DNA from: Ignavibacteriales bacterium
GTDB lineage: Bacteria > Bacteroidota > Ignavibacteria > Ignavibacteriales > Ignavibacteriaceae
NCBI GenBank assembly: GCA_016700155.1
Contig: CP065001.1
Coordinates: 3,658,001 to 3,722,000 of the forward strand
Length of the DNA: 64,000 nucleotides
Reading direction: 5' to 3'
Below the pieces are notes generated by a model. The model was not told the origin of the DNA, did not search any database, and was given only the letters and a program-made list of their open reading frames with translations. Within the stretch, counting starts at the first letter, position 1; each line of letters starts with the position of its first letter. The translations under genes and the position numbers were made by a program. Below are positions 16,983-25,480 of this stretch, piece by piece.

Positions 16983-18008
16983 TTATGTTCTATTTAATTC
17001 TTTGTTTAGACTATAAAAATTAATGTCAAATATTTCTTCACCGTTTTTGATTGAATATAAATCAATAACATATAAACCGTCTTTAAATATTGCGCTCGAT
17101 TTTTCTTCATTCGTCATGAAATCTTCTTCAACTTTTTCTCCATTCCTTGAATCAGCAACAATAACATTGTATAAGTTGGGATCTGAAGTTGAATTAACCG
17201 CTACCAGTTCCTTTATCAATTCACTGATTAAAACCTGATCCTTCATATCCATAATAAAAAGCTGACCGTCTTTGCCAGCAGAAGCAGCTTTGATACAAAG
17301 GCAAACAGCCTGGTTAATAGTCATAAAATATCTTTTCATATATCTGCCCGTAAGTGTAACCGGTAAATCATTCTTTATCTGATACGTGAAAATTTCAGAT
17401 GCACTTCCACGGCTTCCTATAATGTTACCCAACCTTACTATTATATATTCTGTAGAATAAGAAACACCAATCAGATTTATTAATATCTCTGCTTTCTTTT
17501 TGGACTTACCCATTACCGAAACAGGATTTACAGCTTTGTCTGTTGAGATAAACACAAATTTTTCTGCTTTATATTCACCTGCTAACTTAACCATGTTGTA
17601 TGTCCCAAGTATATTAACCCTCGAGGCTTGTTCCGGAAATACTTCCAGGACAGGAATATGTTTATATGCAGCTGCATGAAAAATGATGTCGGGTTTAAAT
17701 GATTCAAATACTTTTTTTAATTCAGATTCAATTGATATATCTGTAAGAAAAATATTTACCGGAAATGTTGTTATGTTTTCAATTACATATTTCAACATCA
17801 CCAATCCGCTCTCGTTAATATCAAGTAATCCAAGTCCTGAAATATTTAATTTTGAAACCTCTTTAACCAATCCGGAACCAATTGATCCGGCAGCCCCGGT
17901 AATTAAAACTTTTTTATTGGAGAAAAAAGTGAGCTCTTCATTTGTTAAAAAAGTTTCAGAATAATTATGACCCGTTAACTTTTTTAGAATATCAGAATAC
18001 TGCTCCAA
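16983..18008 (-). CDS. CapD/FlaA1-like nucleotide-sugar 4,6-dehydratase (SDR)
   Basis: Polysaccharide-biosynthesis SDR enzyme of 341 aa, probably acting on a UDP-N-acetyl-hexosamine in the cytoplasm. NAD-binding GAAGSIGSG (38-46), AAAYKHIPVLE, and FISTDKAVNPVSVMGKSK, with Met at the position where classic SDRs have Tyr, as is usual for the CapD branch. It lacks the N-terminal membrane domain of full-length CapD. Start is TTG at 18008, supported by GGGAGGT at 18014-18020. It is the last gene of a tight minus-strand run with a PIG-L deacetylase (18-base gap) and a T9SS beta-helix protein. Confidence 0.82.
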   Translation of the reverse strand: MEQYSDILKKLTGHNYSETFLTNEELTFFSNKKVLITGAAGSIGSGLVKEVSKLNISGLGLLDINESGLVMLKYVIENITTFPVNIFLTDISIESELKKVFESFKPDIIFHAAAYKHIPVLEVFPEQASRVNILGTYNMVKLAGEYKAEKFVFISTDKAVNPVSVMGKSKKKAEILINLIGVSYSTEYIIVRLGNIIGSRGSASEIFTYQIKNDLPVTLTGRYMKRYFMTINQAVCLCIKAASAGKDGQLFIMDMKDQVLISELIKELVAVNSTSDPNLYNVIVADSRNGEKVEEDFMTNEEKSSAIFKDGLYVIDLYSIKNGEEIFDINFYSLNKELNRT

Positions 18009-18026
18009 TATGTACCTCCCTAAGTA

Positions 18027-18701
18027 TTAACAAACTTCCCTGATTAGTATGAAGGCTTCTGCCGCATTACAATGAATGACCGAGCCCCATTTTTTTGAAT
18101 TAATTATAATATTATCCACCGAGCGCGGGTGAGGTGATTCTCTGGTTTCGTTTTTGTAAAAAGAGAGAAGGTAAATTTTCTTTTCTAAAAAATCCGATAT
18201 GTTTACAAAATAATTTGGGAAAAAACCCTGATAGCCCCATTCAGTAGAAGAAGGAATTTCCGCGCTTAGTATTTTAGACGGATAATTATTCTGAGCTGGT
18301 CTGAACGCGTTTAATACTGCTGTGAACGTGATCCTGTGATCTTCATTAACATCGTAGTTTGAATGAGTGTAAACTATGTCCGGACGAATTTTTTTTGAAA
18401 AACTCTCTATTGATTTTGTGATGCTGATGAGAGGATAAGTATCAAGCATTTGATCATCATAATTATCAATCAATAAATCTTTGACTGCAAGAACCTTACT
18501 CACTTCTTGTGCGGCAGCTTTTCTTCTTTCAATTGCATTCCCGAATTCTTTAGAACCCGAAACTTCATTTAACCTTGATGATTCGCCGTTTGTGAGTATG
18601 TGAACAAAAATGTTATCTCCATTTGACTGATGCTTTAATAATGCCCCGCCCATCCCTAAAACTTCATCATCCGGATGTGCTACAACAACAAGAATTTTCA
18701 T
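18027..18701 (-). CDS. PIG-L (LmbE) family deacetylase
   Basis: Zinc-dependent N-acetyl-sugar deacetylase family protein, 224 aa. The zinc motif AHPDDE is at residues 8-13 and a second ligand region YTHSNYDVNEDHR follows in the middle, both typical. No signal peptide, so cytoplasmic. SD AGGGA precedes the ATG. Together with the adjacent CapD-like dehydratase it suggests that this operon makes or trims an amino-sugar, possibly for a surface glycan; this pathway link is inferred only from position. Gap to the upstream T9SS gene is 22 bases. Confidence 0.88.
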   Translation of the reverse strand: MKILVVVAHPDDEVLGMGGALLKHQSNGDNIFVHILTNGESSRLNEVSGSKEFGNAIERRKAAAQEVSKVLAVKDLLIDNYDDQMLDTYPLISITKSIESFSKKIRPDIVYTHSNYDVNEDHRITFTAVLNAFRPAQNNYPSKILSAEIPSSTEWGYQGFFPNYFVNISDFLEKKIYLLSFYKNETRESPHPRSVDNIIINSKKWGSVIHCNAAEAFILIREVC

Positions 18702-18723
18702 TTTTTCCCTGCTAAATATTATA

Positions 18724-20556
18724 TCATTTCAACAAAATCATTTTTTTCATATCTGAAAATGTTGGGATTTGTCCTTCGCCTATTACTTCTATCCTGTATA
18801 AATAAATTCCGCTGGCTACATTACCATAGTAACCTGTTTCAAACTCTACATATCCTTCTGCTTTTTTTCTTTCTGTTTTATTAGGACTGAACTCTACTTC
18901 ATAATATCCGGCACTTTGATATTGATTTACCAACACTCTTACAAGCTCTCCTTTTATATCATAAACCATCACCTTTACATAGCCGCCTTCTTTTAATCTG
19001 TATGGAATTGTTGTTGACGGGTTAAATGGATTTGGATAATTCTGAAGCAGCCTGAAATGCTCAACCACAACCGGAGGAGCCTCCGGTATGCCTGTTATTG
19101 TTACGTGTACTTCTTCACTTGCTGCTGACTGGTTCACTGCTGTGTCTATTGCTGTAAGCTTGTAATAATAATTTCCCGAGTTTATCCTGTCAGGTACATC
19201 ATCATAATAAAATGTATCTGCAACAACAGCTATTAATTTTGTAGGGTCATAAATGAAATCAGGAACAGTATCCCTGTAAACTCTGTAACGGAATAAATCC
19301 GCTTCTGTGTTTTTATTCCATTTAAGATGAACAAGTCCAGAGTCGAGTGAAGCGGTTAGATTGCGTGGAGGTTTAGGCGCAAGATCCATATAGGTGTATT
19401 TCTGTCCCAGAGGTCCACCGAAAATTCCTATGTCGCTTCTGCTTCCGTCAACATCTAAGATGTTTGGGTTTCCTTTGTCTATTGCTGGAGAATATTTCTG
19501 AAGATGATAATCGAAATCAAGTTGTGAATTTGGTATGGTATCATTCACAAACATTGGGTCAGCTACAATATTGCTGTCGCCTAAAAATGTCTGCCCTCTC
19601 ATTAATTCCTCTACCTGCCAGAACTGATTATAGTCTGAACGAACGTGGGTAGAGTTGTATCTATGAATTCCTGTGGTACTATTAGTTAGAATATTATTTT
19701 GTATTGTCGACTGGCTTCCTGTGCCTGTCATTATGGCTCCGCCGTCAAATCCATTGTCAATAATATTTGTGACTATATTGTTTATTGCCTGCTGGCTGCC
19801 TCCCGGCATAGATGACAAATCCATTCCAGTATGCCTGTAACCAGAAATGATATTGTTTGTTAACGTTAGTCCTTTGGTGTAAGTATCAACCCCGGTCCAG
19901 GTAGTTGTTCCTTCCTCAATCACAATGTTATTTGTAAAGGTGGGGTAGCCACCAAAAGAAAAGTACATAGCTATAGAAGCATTTTTAGAAAGCAGTATGT
20001 TATTTTTATATACCGATTGACAGCTATCATTTCCACACTCATCACGAATATTTACTTCGCTACAATTTTTAATGATGCAATTTTCGACAAGAGAAGTGGA
20101 CAGAGTAATATCTATTCCATATTCAATATTACTAATCCGACAATTTTTGATTACTATATTTGCGTTAAATGTTCCTATCCCAATAACAGCAGCAGAATTA
20201 TTTCCTATTACATTAAAATTTTCTATGCTACCATCTACAGGAAAATGAACGACATAGTAAGGCACTGCATTCATACCATCAATTATGGTACTATCCATAC
20301 TCATTCCTATTAGAGATATGGATGTATTAACAGTTATCTGTTCAACATAAATACCATTAGCGACGATAATTGTATCATCAATCCAACTCACATCAATAGC
20401 TTTCTGTATGCTGTCCGCCGCGGTCTCCCAACTCGTGTAAGGTGGTGTGCTGCTGCCGGTTTTGCTTACGTAGCGCACTTCGGCGTGGGTAATGTATAAT
20501 GTACAATTTACAATGTACAGGGAGAGGAAAAGAAGAAGAAACTTATTTGGTTTCAT
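18724..20556 (-). CDS. Secreted beta-helix (pectate-lyase-like) protein with T9SS sorting tail
   Basis: 610 aa. An N-terminal signal peptide is followed by the start typical of surface parallel beta-helix proteins (VRYVSKTGSSTPPYTSW, IQKAIDVS, DDTIIVANGIYVEQITVN), then NosD/PbH1-like coils rich in NNI and Asn ladders (about 100-330), a fibronectin III-like domain (about 390-480) and the Por tail LLQNYPNPFNPSTTIPYRL...MKKMILLK. No catalytic residues of pectate lyase could be assigned, so the ligand or substrate is unknown. The hydrophobic core of the signal peptide (LYIVNCTLYITH) is encoded by an iterated AT-rich repeat at 20491-20519. The tail carries an unusual ~20-residue insertion before the final SGIYLYR strand. 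Confidence 0.85.
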   Translation of the reverse strand: MKPNKFLLLFLSLYIVNCTLYITHAEVRYVSKTGSSTPPYTSWETAADSIQKAIDVSWIDDTIIVANGIYVEQITVNTSISLIGMSMDSTIIDGMNAVPYYVVHFPVDGSIENFNVIGNNSAAVIGIGTFNANIVIKNCRISNIEYGIDITLSTSLVENCIIKNCSEVNIRDECGNDSCQSVYKNNILLSKNASIAMYFSFGGYPTFTNNIVIEEGTTTWTGVDTYTKGLTLTNNIISGYRHTGMDLSSMPGGSQQAINNIVTNIIDNGFDGGAIMTGTGSQSTIQNNILTNSTTGIHRYNSTHVRSDYNQFWQVEELMRGQTFLGDSNIVADPMFVNDTIPNSQLDFDYHLQKYSPAIDKGNPNILDVDGSRSDIGIFGGPLGQKYTYMDLAPKPPRNLTASLDSGLVHLKWNKNTEADLFRYRVYRDTVPDFIYDPTKLIAVVADTFYYDDVPDRINSGNYYYKLTAIDTAVNQSAASEEVHVTITGIPEAPPVVVEHFRLLQNYPNPFNPSTTIPYRLKEGGYVKVMVYDIKGELVRVLVNQYQSAGYYEVEFSPNKTERKKAEGYVEFETGYYGNVASGIYLYRIEVIGEGQIPTFSDMKKMILLK

Positions 20557-20644
20557 AAAGTTACCCGTCGGTTTATAACCACTGGTTGTAACTTAATCTT
20601 TTATAAATTGATTTGCGAGAGGGAAATAAAAAAGTGATACGAGA

Positions 20645-20691
20645 GTGAGGTTCATCTTAACAATGTTATAACACGTTGAGATGAGCCTCAC
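20645..20691. terminator. 17-base-pair hairpin between sigma-like gene and beta-helix gene
   Basis: Arms GTGAGGTTCATCTTAAC (20645-20661) and GTTGAGATGAGCCTCAC (20675-20691) pair fully if two G-U pairs are allowed. Read on the minus strand it lies downstream of the 20774-21691 gene and is followed by a T-rich stretch, so it can act as that gene's terminator. The right arm matches the element at 12318-12326. Confidence 0.55.
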
Positions 20692-20727
20692 TTTGCAAGA
20701 ATTATAGAGCACTTCAACGCAAACACC

Positions 20728-20754
20728 GTCAGTCTTCGACAGGCTCAGACTGAC
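20728..20754. repeat. Dispersed palindrome GTCAGTCT...AGACTGAC
   Basis: Eight-base perfect arms around TTCGACAGGCT-type core (CTTCGACAGGCTCAG). This core belongs to a repeat family also recognisable at 31569-31602, 56994-57025 and, in frame, inside several sorting-domain genes (TTCGTCAAGCTCAGG). Confidence 0.6.
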
Positions 20755-20773
20755 ATAGAGTTGTTTTAATAAA

Positions 20774-21691
20774 CTACATCATTATAAATACTATCAACAA
20801 AACAAGAAGAAAAATTATAACGCCTACCATTATCTTAACAAGCGGCGGTTTTTTGTCAGCATTATCTGAGCCTGAACGGACTCTTGCTTTTGCTTCTTCA
20901 AGAATTCTTTTCTGCTCAAGTTTCTTTTTCATTTCTTCTTTATCAACAACTTTTACTTCCCTGCCTGAATCATCGCCAAAGTGCCGTACGACACCTTTCA
21001 CTTCTATCTCTGTTGTATTCTTAATCCGCAGTTCATCCAATGCTGTTTTTACTGATTGCCAGAGATCATTAGCGGGATTTATTTTTTTCTGTAACGATAC
21101 AAACTTAGTCCGGAAAAATTTTTCGGCATATTCAAAGTCCTCTTCCGTGTTGCCCGCACGTTTGTTGAAATCAACAATAACCAATCCTTTTGCAACATTA
21201 AGAAGATCATTAGCGTCCTCATAACTAATATTAAGTATGCCGGCAATATCCATTACAGAACATCCGCCAAGTTCATTCAGTACAAATGCTATTCTTTCAT
21301 TCAGCGGAAGTGCGTGAATTGATTCCTCAAGTGCGACATTCCCGACAAACCTCTTTCCGCTTCGCTGTTCATCCGGTTCTTCTACTATCGTTAAACCTTT
21401 ACGATTAATTTTCAGCTCATTGTTTTCAACTTTATTCAAAACGGTGCGGATAACATTCTGTGTAAGCCAGAGTGAATAAATATCATCATCCTGGATTTTT
21501 GAAACTGTGTGAAGCGAGTTAATTAATATTTCGCGGGTAAGGTTTTCAGCGTCCTTATCATTCGGAAGAATACGCAGAAGTAAAGCGTACACACGATCGA
21601 CACTAACTGTATATAACTGCTGAAGCGCAGCTTTGTTCCCTGTTTTAGCAGTCTCTACGACTGACCTGATAAGTTTGTTGTCTTGTTCCAA
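20774..21691 (-). CDS. ECF-sigma-like protein with C-terminal membrane anchor
   Basis: 305 aa. Residues about 5-85 resemble sigma-70 region 2 (AALQQLYTVSVDRVYALL, then DAENLTREILINSLHTV) and 119-172 region 4 (ESIHALPLNERIAFVLNELG, DIAGILNIS). After region 4 comes an unrelated stretch (180-283) with a basic/acidic helix (KEEMKKKLEQKRILEEAKAR), ending in one hydrophobic helix (284-305) at the very C-terminus, i.e. a tail anchor. Start is TTG at 21691: two stops lie just before it, and GGTGA precedes it. Region 2 conservation is weak, so it may be a degenerate or sequestered regulator rather than an active sigma factor. Neighbour upstream on the same strand is the DUF255 protein. Confidence 0.7.
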   Translation of the reverse strand: MEQDNKLIRSVVETAKTGNKAALQQLYTVSVDRVYALLLRILPNDKDAENLTREILINSLHTVSKIQDDDIYSLWLTQNVIRTVLNKVENNELKINRKGLTIVEEPDEQRSGKRFVGNVALEESIHALPLNERIAFVLNELGGCSVMDIAGILNISYEDANDLLNVAKGLVIVDFNKRAGNTEEDFEYAEKFFRTKFVSLQKKINPANDLWQSVKTALDELRIKNTTEIEVKGVVRHFGDDSGREVKVVDKEEMKKKLEQKRILEEAKARVRSGSDNADKKPPLVKIMVGVIIFLLVLLIVFIMM

Positions 21692-21757
21692 TCATCACCG
21701 ATAGCATTTTTTTATTCCCACCTACTCCGGCTGCAAATATAATATTTTTTTCTTTTT

Positions 21758-23800
21758 TCAAGGTGCCTGTTCAAGAAGACTGATTAATTTTCCGGGTGAG
21801 TCAGCAGGAATTTCACAAACATAATTTTTGCACACATAGGCAAATGTTTTGTTTTCATCCTTGTGAAAATATTTAAGATACGGCATCAGGCTTTCCGCTT
21901 TACCTGAATGTTTTACTATAACTTTATTGGGAATATACTTTTGTATTAGAACACGAAGCATCTCAGAAAACTTTTCCTCATCCGGTGCGGAAATCACAAT
22001 CTCATAAGCCGGACCGAATGCAAAATCAAGCCCTGTTAGTGTGAAGGCAAATGATGCCGGATTTGAATCGATCAATTGTGAGAATGAATGAGTCAACTGG
22101 TTTGCTTTTTCCTCATACTCAGATTTTGAAGTTAATCTTGCAAGTCGAAGCAGGTTTAAAACGAAAACTGAATTACCCGAAGGTATTGCGCCGTCATAAA
22201 ATTCTTTTTGTCTAAGTAATAATTTTTCCGCTTCATCTGATGTAAAGAAAAATCCGCCGGAGGATTCATCCCAGAAATGTTTAAGTGAATAATCCGTAAG
22301 TCTTATCGTTTCTGACAAATAATTAAACTCAAACCCGGTTTCATACAGATCAATCAATGCGTTGATGAGAAATGAGTAATCATCAAGCATCGCGCTGATT
22401 GCTGATTCACCCAGCCTGTAACGATGAAGAAGATTTCCGTTTTTGTCTTTCAGATTTTTCAGCAAAAAGTCAGCGGCAGCTTTAGCTACTTTGTAATATT
22501 CTTTGTTGTCAAAAACCTGTGATGCTTTTGCGAATGCGGAAATCATCAACCCGTTCCAGTCAGTAAGTATTTTATCGTCTTTGTGAGGATGAATTCTTTT
22601 CTCGCGGTGATCAAACAATCTTTTTCTTACTTCTTCAGCAATTTCTTTTTCTTCTTCCCCAAGTTCGGATTTCAGGTGAAGAATATTTGTTCCGTTCAAC
22701 CCGCCGTGTACCTGGTCGATCCAGTTTCCGTTTTCAGAAACATGACATGCTTTAACCGCCAATTCATATTCTTCTTCACTTAGCAGCGATTTTAATTCAT
22801 CCGCTTTCCATAAATAAAATTTACCTTCTTCACCTTCACTGTCAGCATCTTCGGCGGAATAAAATCCGCCTTCGGGTGAAAGCATATCTCTTTGAACATA
22901 CTCAAGAATTTCTTCAGCGGTTTTTCTGTAAGCTTCATTTTTTGTCAACTGGTACGTTTCAGTATAAGCAATAACAAGCATTGCCTGGTCATATAACATC
23001 TTTTCAAAATGCGGAACAAGCCATGCACTGTCAGTTGAGTATCTGCTGAATCCGAAACCGATATGATCGTAAATTCCTCCGAGCCTCATTGCTGCCAGAG
23101 TCTTTTCAACAATTTGAAGTGCTTTTTCAGTTTTATTTCTTTTGTAATATCTTAAAAGAAAAAGAAGTGTGTGCGGTGAAGGAAACTTTGGCGCTGTTCC
23201 GAATCCGCCGTTCTCTTCATCAAAACTTTTAGCAAGATCATAATATGCTTTTGTAAGAATCTCTTCCGTTAATGTTTCTTTTTTTCTAGATGAACTTACA
23301 TTTGTAAGGACAGAAAAAATCTCTGTTGTTGACCGGTTAATTTCTACCCTGTTGTTTGTCCACAAATCCGAAATTCTTTGAATGATCTCCTGCAAGCCGG
23401 GTCTTCCGTACCTGCTGCTTCGTGGAAAATATGTTCCTGCAAAAAAAGGTTTTTTGTCCGGGGTCATCATTATAGTCAAAGGCCAGCCGCCGCCGCCTGT
23501 AAGCATCTGGCAGACTGTCATATAAATAGAATCAATATCAGGGCGTTCTTCCCTGTCAACTTTAACGGGAACAAAAACATCATTAATAATTTTTGCGGTT
23601 GCGTCGTGTTCAAAAGATTCCTTCTCCATAACATGACACCAGTGGCAGGTTGAATATCCGATTGACAGAAATACAGGTTTGTCCTCCTTCTGAGCTTTTG
23701 AAAATGCTTCCTCATTCCAGGCATACCAGTCAACCGGATTATATGCATGCTGAAGCAGGTAAGGACTTTTTTCATTTATCAACCGGTTTGGATTTTTCAT
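21758..23800 (-). CDS. DUF255 thioredoxin-domain protein (YyaL/SSP411 family)
   Basis: 680 aa from the ATG at 23800 (a TTG five codons earlier is in frame but less likely; GAAGAG precedes the ATG). The N-terminal block SPYLLQHAYNPVDWYAW, STCHWCHVMEKESFE and GGGGWPLTIMMTPD is diagnostic: a thioredoxin-like domain with CHWC followed by a six-hairpin (N-acylglucosamine epimerase/glycosidase-like) domain from about residue 200 to the end. Members are widespread and highly conserved, but their reaction is not established. No signal peptide. It stands alone, divergent from the SIMPL gene. Confidence 0.9.
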   Translation of the reverse strand: MKNPNRLINEKSPYLLQHAYNPVDWYAWNEEAFSKAQKEDKPVFLSIGYSTCHWCHVMEKESFEHDATAKIINDVFVPVKVDREERPDIDSIYMTVCQMLTGGGGWPLTIMMTPDKKPFFAGTYFPRSSRYGRPGLQEIIQRISDLWTNNRVEINRSTTEIFSVLTNVSSSRKKETLTEEILTKAYYDLAKSFDEENGGFGTAPKFPSPHTLLFLLRYYKRNKTEKALQIVEKTLAAMRLGGIYDHIGFGFSRYSTDSAWLVPHFEKMLYDQAMLVIAYTETYQLTKNEAYRKTAEEILEYVQRDMLSPEGGFYSAEDADSEGEEGKFYLWKADELKSLLSEEEYELAVKACHVSENGNWIDQVHGGLNGTNILHLKSELGEEEKEIAEEVRKRLFDHREKRIHPHKDDKILTDWNGLMISAFAKASQVFDNKEYYKVAKAAADFLLKNLKDKNGNLLHRYRLGESAISAMLDDYSFLINALIDLYETGFEFNYLSETIRLTDYSLKHFWDESSGGFFFTSDEAEKLLLRQKEFYDGAIPSGNSVFVLNLLRLARLTSKSEYEEKANQLTHSFSQLIDSNPASFAFTLTGLDFAFGPAYEIVISAPDEEKFSEMLRVLIQKYIPNKVIVKHSGKAESLMPYLKYFHKDENKTFAYVCKNYVCEIPADSPGKLISLLEQAP

Positions 23801-23848
23801 AATATCACTCTTCAACTATTTTATTGATGATATCAACCCCAATTTTCA

Positions 23849-23879
23849 TTGTTAAAAATCGGCAATTTTAATATGTTTG
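23849..23879 (+). promoter_or_regulatory. Bacteroidota-type promoter for the SIMPL gene
   Basis: TTG at 23849-23851, then 20 bases, then TATGTTTG (23872-23879), matching the TTTG/TAnnTTTG pattern. Transcription would begin near 23886, leaving a leader of about 40 bases. The same arrangement with the same spacing occurs at 25313-25343. Confidence 0.5.
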
Positions 23880-23924
23880 CTGCGTCCCGATAAATCAAGC
23901 TGAAAATTATTTAAAAGTGAAAAT

Positions 23925-24656
23925 ATGGAAATAAAAAACAATTCTTTAATGCCGATGACTGTGCTGGGTATAAGTTTTATTGTAGGAGTAATCATCTTTG
24001 TTAGTGCGTGGAGATCAGATCAAAGTGCAAACCAGACAATAACTGTAACAGGATCAGCAAAGAAAGAAATTGTATCCGACCTTGGTGTATTGAAAGGAAC
24101 AATTTCAGTCCAGGCATATACAGCGGATGCGGCTTATAAAGAATTGCAGAGACAAAAGCCTCACCTGATTTCCTACCTTGAATCAAAAGGATTTAAAAAA
24201 GATTCAATAGAATTTTACACTGTGAACAGTTATCCTGTTTATGAAATCGGGTCGAGCGGGTACCAGACGGGAAATATAACCGGGTACAATTACAGCCAGA
24301 GAATTTCAATTCAGTCTGCGGATGTTTATAAGATAAAAACCATTTCACTTGAAATTCCCTCACTGATTGAAAAAGGTGTTAACTTTAATGTTGAAATGCC
24401 CGAGTATCATTACACAAAACTTGCTGAACTGAAAATTGAAATACAGGCAGCAGCCGCAAAGGACGCGATGATACGCGCACAAAAAATTGCGGAAGCAACT
24501 GACAGAGATTTAGGTCCTATGCGGAATGCAAGAATGGGTGTGTTACAGATAACACCAAGGTTATCAAACATGATCTCTGATTACGGCGTTAACGATCTTA
24601 GCTCAATTGAAAAAGAAATAACAGCAGTTGTTAATGCATCATTTGAAATTGAATAA
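23925..24656 (+). CDS. SIMPL domain (DUF541) envelope protein
   Basis: 243 aa with one N-terminal membrane helix (about 9-28) and a periplasmic SIMPL domain. Typical features: TITVTGSAKKEI at the domain start, KGTISVQAYTADAAY, the loop TGYNYSQRISIQ, and AAAKDAMIRAQKIAEATDRDLG near the end. Family members include BP26/OMP28 and are implicated in stress tolerance, but the molecular role is unresolved. Monocistronic by appearance: own promoter upstream and a repeat-rich spacer downstream. Confidence 0.88.
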   Translation: MEIKNNSLMPMTVLGISFIVGVIIFVSAWRSDQSANQTITVTGSAKKEIVSDLGVLKGTISVQAYTADAAYKELQRQKPHLISYLESKGFKKDSIEFYTVNSYPVYEIGSSGYQTGNITGYNYSQRISIQSADVYKIKTISLEIPSLIEKGVNFNVEMPEYHYTKLAELKIEIQAAAAKDAMIRAQKIAEATDRDLGPMRNARMGVLQITPRLSNMISDYGVNDLSSIEKEITAVVNASFEIE

Positions 24657-24671
24657 CTAACATTACACAAA

Positions 24672-24742
24672 TGTCATGCTGAATTCATTTCAGCATCTAA
24701 AAACATGACAAGGGAAGATTCTGAAACAAGTTCAGAATGACA
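24672..24742. repeat. Composite dispersed repeat with two hairpins
   Basis: Between TGTCAT (24672) and ATGACA (24737-24742) lie two perfect hairpins, ATGCTGAA/TTCAGCAT (24676-24695) and ATTCTGAA/TTCAGAAT (24718-24738). The same TGTCA-bounded design is seen at 31569-31700. Non-coding. Confidence 0.6.
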
Positions 24743-24805
24743 AAATTATTAACTTTGCGTAAAGTGAATGAATAATTATATACTTGCTATGAAAGAAAAT
24801 TTATT

Positions 24806-25231
24806 ATGACAAAACCTCAGATTTGGGTCTCAGTTTTTTTAGCGTTATTTATTTTATTGTTTATACTGCAGCGGGCTGTAAGTGATAAAGATTCGATGAC
24901 TGAAAGAAGCGGAATGAACAATGTTCCGCAGTCAGAGGATATGTCATCCGCCGAAGTAACTCCGCAGCAGCTAATGCTGAAACTCGGATGTACAAACTGT
25001 CACGGCGGTGATTTAAAAGGAACACGTCTTGCGCCTAATTTGCACGGGGTTGGACAATTCTGGAGCAGAGATAAACTTATTAACTATTTGCGCAACCCGA
25101 TGGCGTTTATGGACTCGGATAGATTTAAAGAATACAAACAACAATATCCCGGCTCAATAATGCCCGGCTTTGGTAATATTGATATTAAAGATCTTGGCAG
25201 AATTGCTGATTATCTTTTAACATTGCAGTAA
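24806..25231 (+). CDS. Membrane-anchored monoheme cytochrome c
   Basis: 141 aa. Residues about 5-22 form an N-terminal hydrophobic anchor, then a linker and a cytochrome c domain with heme site CTNCH (62-66) and a distal Met in GSIMPGFGN. The spacing (LAPNLHGVG, AIADYL-like IADYLLTLQ end) fits a small class I cytochrome that carries electrons at the periplasmic face. A possible -7 box TAACTTTG is at 24750-24757 without a clear -33. Ends in a strong terminator; no oxidase or reductase gene adjoins it, so the redox partner is unknown. Confidence 0.88.
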   Translation: MTKPQIWVSVFLALFILLFILQRAVSDKDSMTERSGMNNVPQSEDMSSAEVTPQQLMLKLGCTNCHGGDLKGTRLAPNLHGVGQFWSRDKLINYLRNPMAFMDSDRFKEYKQQYPGSIMPGFGNIDIKDLGRIADYLLTLQ

Positions 25232-25254
25232 AGATTATTTTGAGTTAATAATGA

Positions 25255-25285
25255 AAAACCCGCTTATATGAGCGGGTTTTTTTTT
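25255..25285 (+). terminator. Rho-independent terminator of the cytochrome c gene
   Basis: Perfect ten-base stem AAAACCCGCT / AGCGGGTTTT with six-base loop and a run of nine T overlapping the right arm. Confidence 0.93.
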
Positions 25286-25312
25286 GTTAAAAACATAAAT
25301 ATGTTTTTTGTG

Positions 25313-25343
25313 TTGACAATCATTTGGAAGTGATTTACGTTTG
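25313..25343 (+). promoter_or_regulatory. Bacteroidota-type promoter for the lipoprotein operon
   Basis: TTG (25313-25315), 20 bases, TACGTTTG (25336-25343). Start of transcription expected near 25350, giving a leader of about 130 bases before the ATG at 25481; nothing recognisable lies in the leader besides the SD GAGGGG. Confidence 0.5.
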
Positions 25344-25480
25344 TCCAGATTCAAATAATGAAAAGGTGTGAATGGCTTTGCAATAGTATACGGGTATTTT
25401 AATTCTGCAAAAAAATCTTTGTTTTGCCATTACCACCTGAATAATTCACGCATCCGAAAAAGAAAGGAGCAGAGGGGAAA

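Noticed and set aside
24789..24809. Six-codon upstream frame overlapping the cytochrome c start by ATGA
   Set aside because: Coupling by a leader peptide is possible, but six codons in AT-rich DNA arise easily by chance and no regulatory codons are present.
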